Shown: one piece after another, positions 55,790 through 64,000 of the stretch | How positions within the stretch are numbered: the first letter of the stretch is position 1 | How the letters are laid out: each line of letters starts with the position of its first letter | Source: JAJDZL01 sp965221175 | Lineage (GTDB): Bacteria > Pseudomonadota > Gammaproteobacteria > Arenicellales > JAJDZL01 | DNA: 64,000 nt | Reading direction: 5' to 3' | Assembly: GCA_965221175.1 (NCBI GenBank) | Contig: OZ244867.1 | Span: forward strand, 2,294,001-2,358,000 | The notes under the pieces: model-generated | The model's input: the letters and a program-made list of their open reading frames with translations, nothing else | Databases searched by the model: none | Told to the model about the DNA's origin: nothing | Position numbers and translations under genes: made by a program

Positions 55790-57883
55790 GTGAACTCGGA
55801 CCAGCCTCAATATGTAGAGGAATTGCCCGTTACGGAGCTTCCCCGTGTCGGCTCAAAACTTGCATCCCTGTTGGGAAAAATTGGGATTATTCAGGTCAAG
55901 GATCTTCTGTTCCATCTTCCTTATCGCTACCAAGATCGCACACGGACTGTTCCTCTTGACTCGCTGATCATCGGTCAAACCATATTGGTGTCCGGCCGAA
56001 TCATCACCGTCCGGGTTCAATTTGGTCGCCGTCGCAGTTTAATCGCCAAAATTGACGATGGAACTGGAAACATGTGTATGCGACTCTTTCACTTCAGCAA
56101 CAGACAAAAAGAGAGTCTGGAAAGAGCTACATGGCTTCGCTGTTTCGGCGAAGTACGTTGGATGCGTGCCAACTATGAAATGGTTCACCCCGAATATTCG
56201 GTTTTTGATCATTCGCCTGCTGCCGTACAAGGTGACAGTCTCACTCCAGTGTATCGGCTTACCGAAGGAGTTGGGCAAGCGTTGATGCGTGCCACTGTCA
56301 ATTCCGCACTCAAACTCAGCAAGAATCAGGAAGTCCTCGAACTTCTACCGCCGCAAGCGCTTGAAGCGCGTCAGCTTCCTGATCTTAAGGCCGCTCTGGA
56401 GTATGTGCATGCTCCACCTTCCGAAAAATTTGAACTCAGAGAGGAACAGAAAAAAGAGCCTGCCATGCAGAGACTCATTTTTGAGGAACTAGTAGCCTTC
56501 CAAATTGCACGTCGCCAGCACAAAAGACTACGACAATCTGTAAAAGCCCCCAAAATGGAGCCGTCGGGGGAATTGTCCAGACAACTGAAAGAGTCGCTTG
56601 CGTTCAAGCCGACTGAATCTCAGCGAAAAGTCATTCACGAAATCCTTGCAGACTTGAAGCGGTCAATGCCGATGCTGCGTCTGGTGCAGGGAGACGTAGG
56701 TTCCGGCAAAACGCTGGTTGCCGCGGCAGCTGCGGCTTGGGTTGTAGAATCCGGGTTTCAGGTTGCGATCATGGCTCCGACAGAACTGCTCGCAGAACAG
56801 CATCTGAAGTCATTCGTTGACTGGTTTGCTCCGCTTGGAATTGACATCCAGTTACTGACTGGCAGACTGTCTGCAAAAGATCGTCGAAATGTCGAGCACG
56901 CCGTTCAATGGGGCGGTGCCAACATCGTCATCGGCACTCATGCCCTCTTCCAGGAAGGAGTCGATTTCAAAAACCTGGGATTGGTTGTAATTGACGAACA
57001 GCACCGTTTCGGCGTTGGCCAGCGTTACGCGTTTCGTAAAAAAGGCGTGAGGAAAGAACAGGTGCCTCATCAGCTTGTAATGACCGCAACGCCAATTCCT
57101 CGAACACTCGCGATGACATTCTACGCTGATTTGGACGTGTCCAACATAACCGAGCTTCCTCCCGGCAGAATTCCGGTACATACCGAGATCTTCCCTTCAT
57201 CGAAGCGCAGCCATGTAATCGGTATGGTTGAACGTCTGTGTGCATCCGGTCAACAGGCATACTGGGTGTGTCCGATCATCGAAAAATCAGAAGTGCTGGA
57301 TGCCGAGTCCGCCGAAGAGGCGGAGAAATTTGTGAAAGAAGCACTGCCTGGACGCCGCGTTGCCTTGATTCATGGCCGCCTGAAGAGTGTGAAACGGGAT
57401 CAGATCATGACGGATTTTCGGAAAGGTAAAATTGACGTATTGGTTGCAACTACGGTGATTGAGGTCGGAGTGGATGTGCCGAATGTGAGTTTGATGGTGA
57501 TCGAAAGTTCCGAGAGACTGGGGCTTTCGCAATTACATCAGTTGCGGGGTCGTGTCGGTCGCGGATTGAAGGAGGCTCGGTGCGTTCTATTGTTTAAAAA
57601 AGATTTATCAGAAATGGCTAATAAGCGGTTGACCGTGATGCAGGAATCGAACGATGGCTTCAAGATTGCAGAAACTGATCTTAAGCTTCGCGGTGCCGGT
57701 GAACTGCTTGGTACGCGACAGACCGGAGCGCAGTTGTTCCGTATTGCGGAACTGCCGAGGGACATGGAAATGATCACAGATGTCAATCAAGTTGCAGAGT
57801 TGATTATGGACAAGCACCCCGACTACATACAACCGTTGATCAGACGCTGGACTGTCCGGGAGGGTGGGTACAGTGCTGTTTGA
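55790..57883 (+). CDS. recG: ATP-dependent DNA helicase RecG
   Basis: Helicase that remodels stalled forks and recombination intermediates. 697 residues with the wedge OB domain at the start (LPYRYQDRT), Walker A QGDVGSGKT, DEQHRFGVGQR, ATPIPRTLAMTFYADLDVS and RGRVGRGLKEARC. GTG start at 55790. ubiA overlaps its end by 20 bases. Confidence 0.96.
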   Translation: MNSDQPQYVEELPVTELPRVGSKLASLLGKIGIIQVKDLLFHLPYRYQDRTRTVPLDSLIIGQTILVSGRIITVRVQFGRRRSLIAKIDDGTGNMCMRLFHFSNRQKESLERATWLRCFGEVRWMRANYEMVHPEYSVFDHSPAAVQGDSLTPVYRLTEGVGQALMRATVNSALKLSKNQEVLELLPPQALEARQLPDLKAALEYVHAPPSEKFELREEQKKEPAMQRLIFEELVAFQIARRQHKRLRQSVKAPKMEPSGELSRQLKESLAFKPTESQRKVIHEILADLKRSMPMLRLVQGDVGSGKTLVAAAAAAWVVESGFQVAIMAPTELLAEQHLKSFVDWFAPLGIDIQLLTGRLSAKDRRNVEHAVQWGGANIVIGTHALFQEGVDFKNLGLVVIDEQHRFGVGQRYAFRKKGVRKEQVPHQLVMTATPIPRTLAMTFYADLDVSNITELPPGRIPVHTEIFPSSKRSHVIGMVERLCASGQQAYWVCPIIEKSEVLDAESAEEAEKFVKEALPGRRVALIHGRLKSVKRDQIMTDFRKGKIDVLVATTVIEVGVDVPNVSLMVIESSERLGLSQLHQLRGRVGRGLKEARCVLLFKKDLSEMANKRLTVMQESNDGFKIAETDLKLRGAGELLGTRQTGAQLFRIAELPRDMEMITDVNQVAELIMDKHPDYIQPLIRRWTVREGGYSAV

Positions 57884-58727
57884 ACGACTCGGCGCCTATG
57901 CTCGTCTCATGCGGTTGGATAAGCCCATCGGCAGTTTGCTGCTGCTTTGGCCTACATTGTGGGCGGCATGGCTTGCTGGCAATGGCAACCCTGAACCCCA
58001 TATCGTACTAGTGTTGGTCATTGGCGTTTTTGTGATGCGTTCCGGTGGTTGCGTGATTAATGATTTTGCGGACCGAGATTTTGACTCGCATGTCGAACGT
58101 ACGCGCAGACGTCCACTTGCTACTGGTGAGGTATCGGTACGTGAAGCATTAATTCTATTCGTATGTTTGTGTCTGATGGGTTTCATACTGGTATTGTTCC
58201 TAAACAGCCTTGCACTGATTCTGGCGGTCATTGGCGTGGTTCTTGCAGCATCGTATCCGTTCTTGAAACGAGTGACGAGCCTGCCCCAGTTTTACTTGGG
58301 CATCGCATTTGGTTGGGGTATACCGATCGCGTTCGCAGCGCATCAAGATACGGTTCCGATGATAGGCTGGATTCTGCTGCTCGCCAACATAGCGTGGGCG
58401 GGAGCCTACGACACCTTTTATGCCATGGTCGATCGCGAGGATGATGTGCGCATCGGAGTAAAATCGTTGGCGGTGCTTTCCGGCACCTTCGATCGGATGG
58501 TGATAGGTGTTTGCCAGACGATTACGCTACTGCTCCTTTGCCTTGTCGGCTATATGGAAAATTTGAACGAATACTATTTTCTTGGTCTGTTCGGTGCTTT
58601 GCTGGTGGCTGTGTGGCATCAATATTCGTGCAGAAGTGACGATCGGGATCGGTTCTTTGCTGCTTTCCTTGGAAACAGTTGGTTCGGCGCTATGGTGTTC
58701 GGCGGAATCGTACTAGCCTATCTATAA
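57864..58727 (+). CDS. ubiA: 4-hydroxybenzoate polyprenyltransferase
   Basis: Membrane enzyme attaching the isoprenoid tail to 4-hydroxybenzoate in ubiquinone synthesis. 287 residues, eight or nine helices. The two diphosphate-Mg motifs are NDFADRDFDSHVERTRRRPL and DTFYAMVDREDDVRIGVKS. The start is GTG 57864 or GTG 57873, both inside the recG end. No ubiC is adjacent. Confidence 0.95.
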   Translation: MGTVLFERLGAYARLMRLDKPIGSLLLLWPTLWAAWLAGNGNPEPHIVLVLVIGVFVMRSGGCVINDFADRDFDSHVERTRRRPLATGEVSVREALILFVCLCLMGFILVLFLNSLALILAVIGVVLAASYPFLKRVTSLPQFYLGIAFGWGIPIAFAAHQDTVPMIGWILLLANIAWAGAYDTFYAMVDREDDVRIGVKSLAVLSGTFDRMVIGVCQTITLLLLCLVGYMENLNEYYFLGLFGALLVAVWHQYSCRSDDRDRFFAAFLGNSWFGAMVFGGIVLAYL

Positions 58728-58827
58728 AAATTTGCTGGCACTGTGAGTGTGCAGCCTGTCGGCATCATCTCTCAAAGCCGCCAAAGAATCTGACTAAAAT
58801 CTGAGCCACTTATTGGTAAATTCAGCA

Positions 58828-59202
58828 ATGACTCCACTTGATATCGGAATTCACATCGCAGGTGCCGTATGTGCTTTGTTGCTTGGCATTGCAGTTTTAT
58901 CCATGCCGAAAGGAACTCCTCGTCACAAACTGATAGGTCGTACTTGGGTTGTCTTGATGACAATCGTTGCGCTCGGATCGTTCAGGCTTCACGGCATTAG
59001 TGCCGAAGGCGGATTCAGCGGGATTCATTTGCTCTCGACGTTCACGCTTATTTCCATGGCATATGCGATCTTCATGATTCGGAGAGGGCATCGCCAGCGT
59101 CACGTCATGGCCATGATAGGATGCTTTGTTGGGCTCATCGTCGCGGGAATATTTACCCTCGACCCTGATCGAATCATTGGAAATTTTTTCTTCGGAGGTT
59201 GA
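58828..59202 (+). CDS. DUF2306-like small membrane protein
   Basis: 124-residue protein with four hydrophobic segments and a short loop, MPKGTPRHKLIGRTWV, carrying an H-K-x-x-G-R-x-W pattern. The end (MAMIGCFVGLIVAGIFTLDPDR) matches the DUF2306 family of unknown function, possibly haem-related. I start at ATG 58828 rather than TTG 58813. Confidence 0.75.
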   Translation: MTPLDIGIHIAGAVCALLLGIAVLSMPKGTPRHKLIGRTWVVLMTIVALGSFRLHGISAEGGFSGIHLLSTFTLISMAYAIFMIRRGHRQRHVMAMIGCFVGLIVAGIFTLDPDRIIGNFFFGG

Positions 59203-59211
59203 CCTGCTCAC

Positions 59212-60534
59212 TCAATTGAGTGCCGCAAATGCCTGGTCCATGGCTTCAACAATGACTGGCACATCTTCTTGCGAGAGGCACATTGGCGGTGTCAGCCTGA
59301 TTACGCTTTTGGCAGGTCCGGCTTTGCCGGTGACAAGTCCGTGATGCCGGGTTTGTTCGAACACAATTGCCGTTTCTTCGGTTGCCGGTTCTTTGCTATC
59401 GTGATTTTTAACCAATTCAATGGCCACCATAAGACCGTACCCCCTCACGTCTCCAATAATCGGATGTTTGCTTTTCAAACTAGATAGTCCTTCCAGCAAA
59501 AGCTCTCCGACAATCTTTGAATTTCGTTGTAGATTATCCTCTGCAATCACGCGTAGCACAGTGCGTCCAACGGCACTGTTGACTGGATTAGCACCATACG
59601 TATGAAACAAAAACTTATCAGCCATGGCTTCGGCAATTTCACGTCGGGCGATCACGGCTCCTAGAGGATAGCCGTTACCCATTGCCTTAGCGGTGACCAC
59701 AATTTCCGGGATGATGTCGTGAGTCGTAAAGTTCCAGAAGGAATCGCCAGTTCTGCCAAATCCCGCCTGCACTTCGTCAATAATCATGATGCCGCCTGTT
59801 GCGTGAACTCTCTCAGCGGCACCTGAGATGTATCCATCGGGCATGCGAACTACACCGGCATACCCCTGAATCGGTTCAATAAGCATTCCAGCCAGATGTC
59901 CGGAAGTTCCATGCTGGATGACGCTGTCCAAAGCGTCCAGATAACGATCGACATCGTATCCAAAAGGACCGCGATAAACGTTTGGAGTTATTGTGAACTG
60001 AACGTTTCCCGGAAGACAAACTTCATGACGGAATCCGGAAATTCCGGTAACGGATTGTGCACCATAAGTCGGACCGTGATAAGCGCTTTGAAGTGAGATG
60101 ATGTCGTTTCTTTCCGTGTAGGATCGTGCCATCATCAGTGCCAGGTCGACGGCTTCAGCTCCGCTGTTGGTTAGATGTACAACCCAGTTGTAGCCTTCGG
60201 GCATAGTAGCGGCTAATTCTTCACAGTAATGGGCTGGCACAGGATGATAGAACATGGTTGTGCAGTGTGAGAGCATTGCTCCCTGTTCCTGTGCTGCACG
60301 GGCGACATCCGGATGGGCATGCCCGACTGAGATACAGACGTTCATGGCCAGTAAGTCAATGAGACGGTTGTCGTTTTCATCCCACAAATACTGCCCCGAA
60401 CCTCGTTTGAGGATCAATGGATTCTGGAACGGCTGAAATTTTCGTTGTGAAGCCGCATAGTACTTTTCTCGTCTTTCTATAACGCCTGATGTGGTCCAGT
60501 CTGTGTAAAAATCCATGTTATTTATTTTAACCAT
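59212..60534 (-). CDS. Class III aminotransferase, AGXT2-like
   Basis: 440-residue PLP aminotransferase. Motifs: LWDENDNRLIDLLAMNVCIS, VGHAHPDVARAAQEQ, LTNSGAEAVDLALMMAR, AYHGPTYGAQSVTG, IIDEVQAGFGRTG and the PLP lysine in VVTAKAMGNGYPLGAVI. Sequence style is closest to alanine-glyoxylate aminotransferase 2 and related beta-amino-acid transaminases. A role as diaminobutyrate transaminase for the ectoine pathway is possible but not supported by position. It overlaps the MttB-family remnant by 8 bases. Confidence 0.85.
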   Translation of the reverse strand: MVKINNMDFYTDWTTSGVIERREKYYAASQRKFQPFQNPLILKRGSGQYLWDENDNRLIDLLAMNVCISVGHAHPDVARAAQEQGAMLSHCTTMFYHPVPAHYCEELAATMPEGYNWVVHLTNSGAEAVDLALMMARSYTERNDIISLQSAYHGPTYGAQSVTGISGFRHEVCLPGNVQFTITPNVYRGPFGYDVDRYLDALDSVIQHGTSGHLAGMLIEPIQGYAGVVRMPDGYISGAAERVHATGGIMIIDEVQAGFGRTGDSFWNFTTHDIIPEIVVTAKAMGNGYPLGAVIARREIAEAMADKFLFHTYGANPVNSAVGRTVLRVIAEDNLQRNSKIVGELLLEGLSSLKSKHPIIGDVRGYGLMVAIELVKNHDSKEPATEETAIVFEQTRHHGLVTGKAGPAKSVIRLTPPMCLSQEDVPVIVEAMDQAFAALN

Positions 60535-60822
60535 ACTGTGGTTGTTTACGATTTTCTCGAAGTCGACTTGAAATTATATCTTCAATGGCTTCGAGCTGAT
60601 CCTGATTGATGTACGGCTGCTGGTAATCCTGTAACATCTGTTTCCACAGGCCGTTTGCACGTTGATGCTGCCAAGTGGAGCCTTCTGCCTGCCATTGTTC
60701 GTAGGAACGATTGTCTGCGATCGTCGATTGAAAGAATGCAGTCTCGAAATGCCGTCGGGTGTGACCAGCTTCCAGAAAGTGCGGCCTTGGCTGCACTTCT
60801 ATAAAAGCATCGGGTTGATATC
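60527..60822 (-). pseudogene. C-terminal remnant of an MttB-family (trimethylamine/betaine) methyltransferase
   Basis: An open minus-strand frame of about 98 codons. It reads like the last fifth of corrinoid-dependent methyltransferases of the MttB family: HFLEAGHTRRHFETAFFQ, then SYEQWQAEGSTWQHQRANGL, and WKQMLQDYQQPYINQDQL. The family has about 480-510 residues; everything before this point is missing, with a stop just upstream and the peroxidase gene beyond. The remnant cannot bind substrate. Family match is by motif memory and moderate to good. Confidence 0.7.
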
Positions 60823-60842
60823 AGAATACTTTTTGGGGTTGT

Positions 60843-62225
60843 TCAGTATCCCAGCGAATTATCATGAGCCCAATTTGGATCATCAGGGCCGAGATCACCG
60901 ATCGGAGCTGCAAATGCATCCGACACAAGATCGGGAACATTGCTCCCCGTCAATGAGTTCAGAAACGCCTCAAGATCAAGTTTTTCTTGCTCCGTTAAAT
61001 TCAAAATGCCGATCAATGGAGAAAGCAATTCATTCGGGATACCGCCGCGATCATAGAAATCAATGACTTCACGCAGAGTCTGAAAGGCCCCATTGTGCAT
61101 GTAAGGAGCAGTCAGAGCAATGTTTCTTAGGGTCTGGGTTCTGAATTTCCATCGATCATTCGGATTTTCCGTTATTCGGTATAAACCAAGATCATTCGGA
61201 GGTTTCCTGCGAGTAATAGACTGGATGACATCCTGTGTCACATAGGTAAAAACTCCAGGTGCCAGCTGAACGCGTACCTTGTCGTCGGGCTGTGTATTCT
61301 GAAGGCTGAAGGAAACGCGATAGCCAAGACCGGTGTTGTGGAACTGCTGATCCGTGAACAGCGCATAATCAGATTGAACCGGATGGCAGACGATACACCG
61401 CCCCTTTCCCGCAAATACCGCAAACCCGCGTTTGGCAGCATCACTGATGGCATCTTTCTGACTGCCGTATCGCCATCGATCAAACGGGGAATCTGCGGCC
61501 AGCAATGTTCGCTGATAGCTAGCAATTGCCTGCCCCACGGTTTGAATATCTGCACCGCGACCATCGAATGCTTCTTCAAACAGTCCGTCGTAGTCACGGA
61601 TTCTTTGTATCTTGTTGATAACGTAACCGATGGATGGTGCGGCCATCTCACTATGTGCCGTGATTGGCTGCCAGACCTGGTTCTCAAGGCTGAATTCCCG
61701 TCCGTCCCAGAACAGGTGACGCAGGTAAGCTACATTGTACAAGGTGGGGGCATTGCGCAGCACTGAGCGCCCTTCCACACCGACGGGTGTGGGCAGTTCG
61801 TTGTTGGTAAACCCCTGCTCGGGAATGTGACAACCCGCGCAAGACAGCGTGTCGTTGATTGACAGGCGGCGATCGAAGAAAAGCCGTCTGCCAAGTTCAA
61901 TCTTTTCCCGGCTCAGCGGGTTGTCAGCCGGAATCGGAACCGGCGGTAAACCTAGGGGCAGTAACTCTTCGGCATAACGGATTAAATCCAGACTGCGGCC
62001 ACGACGCTCCAATAGGCTGCGAGATTGGGTCGTGTAGCTGGTGTCCTCATAACCTTCCTTGACGTCTCCCGGGCCGTAACTCTGACTTACGTCAAATTCA
62101 CGATTTTCCGATAACTCCCCGCTTGTCTGAGCCCAGACCAGCATTGTCGCCGCAATCGTAATCACAAGGACAACGCCGAGCAGGACGATGGCTCTACAGA
62201 GCGCCGTATACTTTATGAAACTCAA
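60843..62225 (-). CDS. MauG-like di-haem cytochrome c peroxidase
   Basis: 460-residue periplasmic enzyme with a membrane anchor or signal near the start (IVLLGVVLVITIAATMLVWA). It has two haem sites, CAGCH (Cys129-His133) and CIVCH (Cys277-His281). The GRRLFFDRRLSINDTLSC block and HNGAFQTLREVIDFYDRGG are typical. It is last in the SBP56-SCO-peroxidase series. In methanethiol oxidase clusters such a MauG protein is thought to mature the oxidase. Confidence 0.9.
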   Translation of the reverse strand: MSFIKYTALCRAIVLLGVVLVITIAATMLVWAQTSGELSENREFDVSQSYGPGDVKEGYEDTSYTTQSRSLLERRGRSLDLIRYAEELLPLGLPPVPIPADNPLSREKIELGRRLFFDRRLSINDTLSCAGCHIPEQGFTNNELPTPVGVEGRSVLRNAPTLYNVAYLRHLFWDGREFSLENQVWQPITAHSEMAAPSIGYVINKIQRIRDYDGLFEEAFDGRGADIQTVGQAIASYQRTLLAADSPFDRWRYGSQKDAISDAAKRGFAVFAGKGRCIVCHPVQSDYALFTDQQFHNTGLGYRVSFSLQNTQPDDKVRVQLAPGVFTYVTQDVIQSITRRKPPNDLGLYRITENPNDRWKFRTQTLRNIALTAPYMHNGAFQTLREVIDFYDRGGIPNELLSPLIGILNLTEQEKLDLEAFLNSLTGSNVPDLVSDAFAAPIGDLGPDDPNWAHDNSLGY

Positions 62226-62914
62226 CTGCTCGAAGACTCTAGCAACAACGTCTCCAGATCGTTCATCAGAATGTCGGGATGCAGGAACGACACGCTATAA
62301 ATATTCCGAACCTGCAAATCCCGGTCAATCAGATATACGCGAAGCAAGTGCGTGAATCGATCAGTCGACTCCCCATGCGCATTGAACTCTCGAGCGACAA
62401 ACTGGCCGTAGCCATCTAGAATCGGTTGCAGTTCACTCTGCCCGCGAGTGGTCAGAAATTCCCATTCGACTTTATTGTCGCGAACCCCCTCTTCGAGTCT
62501 GTGCGTGACCTCTACCGTGTCCACCTCAGGGTCAAATGAAATGGAAAGCAGACGCACGGCATCCATCAATTCAGGACGTTCGCGAAGTCGGGACTGCACC
62601 TTGTAAAGCACTGAATTGGCAAGCGGACATCCATTCAGGTCCGCGCAACCCGTATAAATGAAACTCAGAATTACAAACCGGCCGCTCATAAGATCATGCA
62701 GACGGGCCAGAGAATTATCGCTGCGCAAGACCATGCCGTCTGCAGCTTTTTTGATCGGCGGCAGTTCATAGCTACCGGCAGGGGGCGCTTCGTAAGGAAG
62801 CACCCCCCATCCTGGAGCTCGAATCTCTATTTGTTCACTATTGCCATACGCTGCGATGCTGATTGCTGGCAGCATCAGAACCAACAAAATCCGCATGTTG
62901 GCACGTATACGCAT
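62222..62914 (-). CDS. SCO1/SenC-family copper chaperone
   Basis: 230-residue thioredoxin-fold protein with an N-terminal signal peptide (ILLVLMLPAISIAAYG). The metal site is FIYTGCADLNGCPLAN, Cys90 and Cys96. The cysteines are five residues apart instead of the three in standard SCO proteins. A conserved His occurs in RFTHLLRVYLIDRD. Lies between SBP56 and the MauG gene, overlapping the latter by 4 bases, and probably supplies copper to the oxidase. Confidence 0.87.
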   Translation of the reverse strand: MRIRANMRILLVLMLPAISIAAYGNSEQIEIRAPGWGVLPYEAPPAGSYELPPIKKAADGMVLRSDNSLARLHDLMSGRFVILSFIYTGCADLNGCPLANSVLYKVQSRLRERPELMDAVRLLSISFDPEVDTVEVTHRLEEGVRDNKVEWEFLTTRGQSELQPILDGYGQFVAREFNAHGESTDRFTHLLRVYLIDRDLQVRNIYSVSFLHPDILMNDLETLLLESSSS

Positions 62915-62940
62915 AAGCCCTGATTCTCAAGTGGAAGTCG

Positions 62941-64000
62941 CTAATTGACGCTGTGAGAAACAGATGCCAGGAGGTTGGCGTCCGAGGGGCGCTGCATGCC
63001 GTACATGGCATAGGAACCGAAGCGCATCTGATGCGCTCGACCAAGTCCCTGCTCATAGAAATCAACCGTCCATTGATGCTCCAGAGATTCACCGTTCCAG
63101 TGATACAGTTTTACGTACTGCTCGTCGGCATCTCCGGTCTTGTCCCAGTTCCCGAGAAGTGAACTGGAGAAATAAACTCGCTTGCCGTCCCAGCTTTGAG
63201 AGACCATGTTGATTTGACTGCCGATTACCTCCTCGTACACCTGTTTGGGTGCGTGGGGATCGGAAATGTCAAAATAACGTGTTTTCCCTTCCAGGAAAGT
63301 GTCAACCCAGAGTCCTTGGTTATCTGCTGTGATCGAGATGTCAACCGGTAGCGGTATATCAGCAGGGACACCGATATCCGACACGGCCTTGGCTTGCCAC
63401 TCATCGTTGTCGTCGGGATAGATCAGCCAAATCTGAGAAGTCAGCGCAGTACTGGTAAAGCAATAATTATTCCCTTCTCCCCAGGCGCAACGGATTTCCA
63501 GAGGCGCTCCAGGCACGTCAAGCACTTTCAAAGGCTTGCGTGCATGCATGTCCCAGACCACCATGGTGTTTCCGAAACGCTGCATGGCGTCGGGGGAACC
63601 TACCATCTGCCCGAAATCCATCATGTAATTGGACCAGCCAGTGAACGACGAAGTCAGCATAATGTTCTGCTCTGCCTTCACTCGGACATCATAACCATAC
63701 CCGTCCGCAAGGTTGCCGGTCTTAGTCGCCCCGCGTAAATCGGAATCCGTCGGAATCCAGTGGGTAGTAATGTATTCGCCTTCGTTGTTGTATTCGGCCA
63801 TTCCGGTTCGACCACCACCGTCCGCGTTATTCGAAAGCGCCGTAATCATCATTCGCCCCGGAAACGCGTAAAATGTGTGTGGCCCCACCAATCCGCCGCT
63901 GGCTTCTGTAAAATCAGTAATAATCTTGTGCATTCTGGGTTCGCGTGGATCACTGTGAATGTCGAATACAAATACCTTGTTGGTATCCAGCCCGCCAGCC
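62941..64000 (-). CDS. SBP56 selenium-binding protein / methanethiol oxidase, 5' end cut by window edge
   Basis: The frame runs from the stop at 62941 to the window edge with no interruption, giving at least 353 residues of the SBP56 beta-propeller. Recognised by KVFVFDIHSDPREPRMHKI, GLVGPHTFYAFPGRMMITAL, NMVSQSWDGKRVYFSSSLL and RAHQMRFGSYAMYG. Bacterial members (MtoX) oxidise methanethiol to formaldehyde, hydrogen sulfide and peroxide, and need copper. The following SCO and MauG genes match known mtoX clusters. An ATG at 63933 is internal, not the start. Confidence 0.9.
   Translation of the reverse strand, partial: AGGLDTNKVFVFDIHSDPREPRMHKIITDFTEASGGLVGPHTFYAFPGRMMITALSNNADGGGRTGMAEYNNEGEYITTHWIPTDSDLRGATKTGNLADGYGYDVRVKAEQNIMLTSSFTGWSNYMMDFGQMVGSPDAMQRFGNTMVVWDMHARKPLKVLDVPGAPLEIRCAWGEGNNYCFTSTALTSQIWLIYPDDNDEWQAKAVSDIGVPADIPLPVDISITADNQGLWVDTFLEGKTRYFDISDPHAPKQVYEEVIGSQINMVSQSWDGKRVYFSSSLLGNWDKTGDADEQYVKLYHWNGESLEHQWTVDFYEQGLGRAHQMRFGSYAMYGMQRPSDANLLASVSHSVN

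Overview
This window is chromosomal DNA from a gammaproteobacterium, probably marine, and it spans the replication-origin region. The evidence is the start block rnpA-rpmH / dnaA-dnaN-gyrB, the long-insert type of GyrB, and the orders rpoZ-spoT-ridA-recG, trxA/rho, apaH-apaG and bioF-bioD-bioA. The taxon is an inference from gene order and protein features; no 16S gene is present. I see no CRISPR array, insertion sequence, prophage or tRNA.

Layout. 1-444: rnpA (cut by the window edge) and rpmH on the minus strand. 739-6131: dnaA, a probable oriC with three DnaA boxes in the dnaA-dnaN gap, dnaN with an extra internal segment, and gyrB directly after it with no recF between. 6144-8272: apaG, apaH and mlaA on minus. 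8283-10984: a decaying patch holding a PEBP-family fragment, an exported hydratase-like protein, an RmlA-like protein that has lost its catalytic motifs, and a frameshifted, truncated malonyl-CoA decarboxylase. 11271-16765: an agmatinase-family ureohydrolase and the glycine cleavage operon gcvT-gcvH-gcvP. 17175-25076: coaX, an AEC transporter, a NUDIX hydrolase, fructosamine kinase, priA, argS and a SPOR-domain protein. 25669-32384: an AGCS amino-acid:cation symporter, a UspA protein, a remnant of a dimethylglycine/sarcosine dehydrogenase-type gene, then an ectoine-degradation cluster (eutC-like, doeA with a frameshift, doeB). 32602-38980: an exported intradiol dioxygenase, an AAA/DUF4143 ATPase behind a perfect palindrome, the class III polyhydroxyalkanoate genes phaC-phaE / phaB-phaR, and rubredoxin. 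38993-42196: prmB, rpmE, rho and trxA on minus. 42731-50803: an SIS-domain isomerase, an orphan molybdenum hydroxylase large subunit, and the biotin genes bioB plus a ferritin-like di-iron protein (plus strand) facing bioF-bioD-bioA (minus strand). 50947-59202: cytochrome c', cytochrome b561, rpoZ, spoT, ridA, recG, ubiA and a DUF2306 membrane protein. 59212-64000: a class III aminotransferase, a C-terminal remnant of an MttB-family methyltransferase, and a minus-strand operon of SBP56/methanethiol oxidase (cut by the window edge), SCO and a MauG-like di-haem peroxidase.

How the genes fit together. Housekeeping genes look intact. Several accessory catabolic genes are broken: the dimethylglycine/sarcosine dehydrogenase and MttB-family remnants (methylated-amine breakdown), doeA (ectoine breakdown), malonyl-CoA decarboxylase and a PEBP gene. 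The glycine cleavage operon that would receive the end product of methylated-glycine breakdown is intact. The pattern suggests recent loss of osmolyte and methylated-amine catabolism, with methanethiol oxidation and PHA storage kept. The most interesting intact unknown is the protein at 46999-47667. It overlaps the end of bioB and carries a complete E / ExxH / E / ExxH ferritin-type di-iron ligand set. No bioC or bioH is visible in the window, so a new role in biotin synthesis is possible.
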